Below, in pieces: positions 63,724-64,000 of a stretch of DNA of 64,000 nt. The translations under genes were made by a program, and so were the position numbers. The notes below the pieces were generated by a model. The model was not told the DNA's origin, did no database searches, and saw nothing but the letters and a program-made list of their open reading frames with translations. Position 1 is the stretch's first letter; every line of letters begins with the position of its first letter. The stretch comes from Phytopseudomonas seleniipraecipitans (GTDB taxonomy: Bacteria > Pseudomonadota > Gammaproteobacteria > Pseudomonadales > Pseudomonadaceae): the NCBI RefSeq assembly GCF_900102335.1, contig NZ_FNBM01000011.1:114067-178066 (forward strand), in the 5' to 3' direction.

Positions 63724-63801
63724 CGTAGGGTGGACGACGCTTCATCCGTCCACCGCTTTACGATCGCAATGGTGGATGAAAAAAGCGCCATCCACCCTAC
63801 G
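63724..63801. repeat. GTAGGGTGGA-type dispersed inverted repeat
   Basis: CGTAGGGTGGACGACGCTTC left arm and an inverse right arm ending CATCCACCCTACG. Nearly the same unit recurs at 63910. Confidence 0.8.
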
Positions 63802-63842
63802 TCTACCTGGGATGCGCGCAGATGATGCGTAACCTACGAATG

Positions 63843-63906
63843 GTGGGAGCGGGCGGGGACGCCCAGTTGTTCATGCACGCGAATCGCGGGCACGGCCCGC
63901 TCCCAC
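63843..63906. repeat. GTGGGAGCGGGC inverted repeat
   Basis: GTGGGAGCGGGC (63843-63854) is the exact reverse complement of GCCCGCTCCCAC (63895-63906). The inner part (CGCGAATCGCGGGCACGGC) matches a repeat type widespread in Pseudomonas. Confidence 0.8.
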
Positions 63907-63909
63907 AGT

Positions 63910-64000
63910 CGTAGGGTGGACGACGCCTCATCTACGCGGCCCGACCCGTCCACCGCTCTGCGATCGCAATGGTGGATGAAAAGAGCGTCAGCTACGCGCC
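63910..64000. repeat. GTAGGGTGGA-type repeat, running off the window
   Basis: CGTAGGGTGGACGACGCCTC start, shared GATCGCAATGGTGGATGAA interior with the copy at 63724, then the edge. Confidence 0.75.

Larger units (their letters stand above)
63577..64000. other. repeat-rich intergenic region to window end
   Basis: No supported gene. It contains the yhhQ promoter side followed by three dispersed repeats in a row (63724, 63843, 63910), the last cut by the window edge. Confidence 0.6.

Overview
The window is chromosomal DNA of a gamma-proteobacterium, almost certainly Pseudomonas in the broad sense. It is G+C rich and densely coded on both strands. Two blocks match gene orders I recall from P. 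aeruginosa: trkA-rsmB-fmt-def / LysM protein-dprA-tsaC-qor-hemF-aroE, normally near oriC, and the zinc-starvation set dksA2 - COG0523 GTPase - DUF1826 - folE2. I see no tRNA, rRNA, CRISPR array, prophage or transposase gene. The species cannot be fixed from the sequence alone.

Layout. 1-8701: a contact-dependent inhibition locus on the minus strand (cdiB, cdiA, and the first 20 codons of a probable immunity gene cut by the window edge). 8896-20493: uvrD, an orphan TRAP binding protein, a Tim44-domain protein, a SMI1/KNR4 protein, two CPA2 cation/proton antiporters and small uncharacterised genes. 20501-25286: zinc-homeostasis cluster arranged around a divergent Zur-type operator. 25460-29169: cardiolipin synthase, small proteins and a NaChBac-type voltage-gated sodium channel. 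29290-36441: a TAXI-type TRAP transporter with DctB/DctD-like regulators and a sigma-54 promoter in front of the binding-protein gene. 36587-44575: aerobic cobalamin synthesis, with cobL-cobK-ferredoxin on one strand and cobG-H-I-J on the other behind a cobalamin riboswitch. 44691-57220: an Ldh-family reductase and the conserved origin-proximal housekeeping block. 57327-63537: a LysR/MFS divergent pair, an aldehyde dehydrogenase/aminotransferase operon, and yhhQ behind a preQ1-I riboswitch.

Intergenic DNA is rich in dispersed inverted repeats of at least five kinds, including a 157-bp element with 22-bp perfect inverted ends and a 169-bp element with 15-bp perfect inverted ends. Three genes carry apparent single-base frame breaks: dksA2, the sodium channel and the LysM-domain gene. 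These are either real lesions or consensus errors and should be checked against reads.

I found no clearly undescribed multigene system. The observations most worth following up are the structured leader of the ybaL-like antiporter, the dispersed element with a hairpin cassette, the 12-bp inverted pair around the sigma-54 promoter, the predicted leaderless uvrD transcript, the terminator-like hairpin between def and fmt, and the homopolymer frame break in dksA2.
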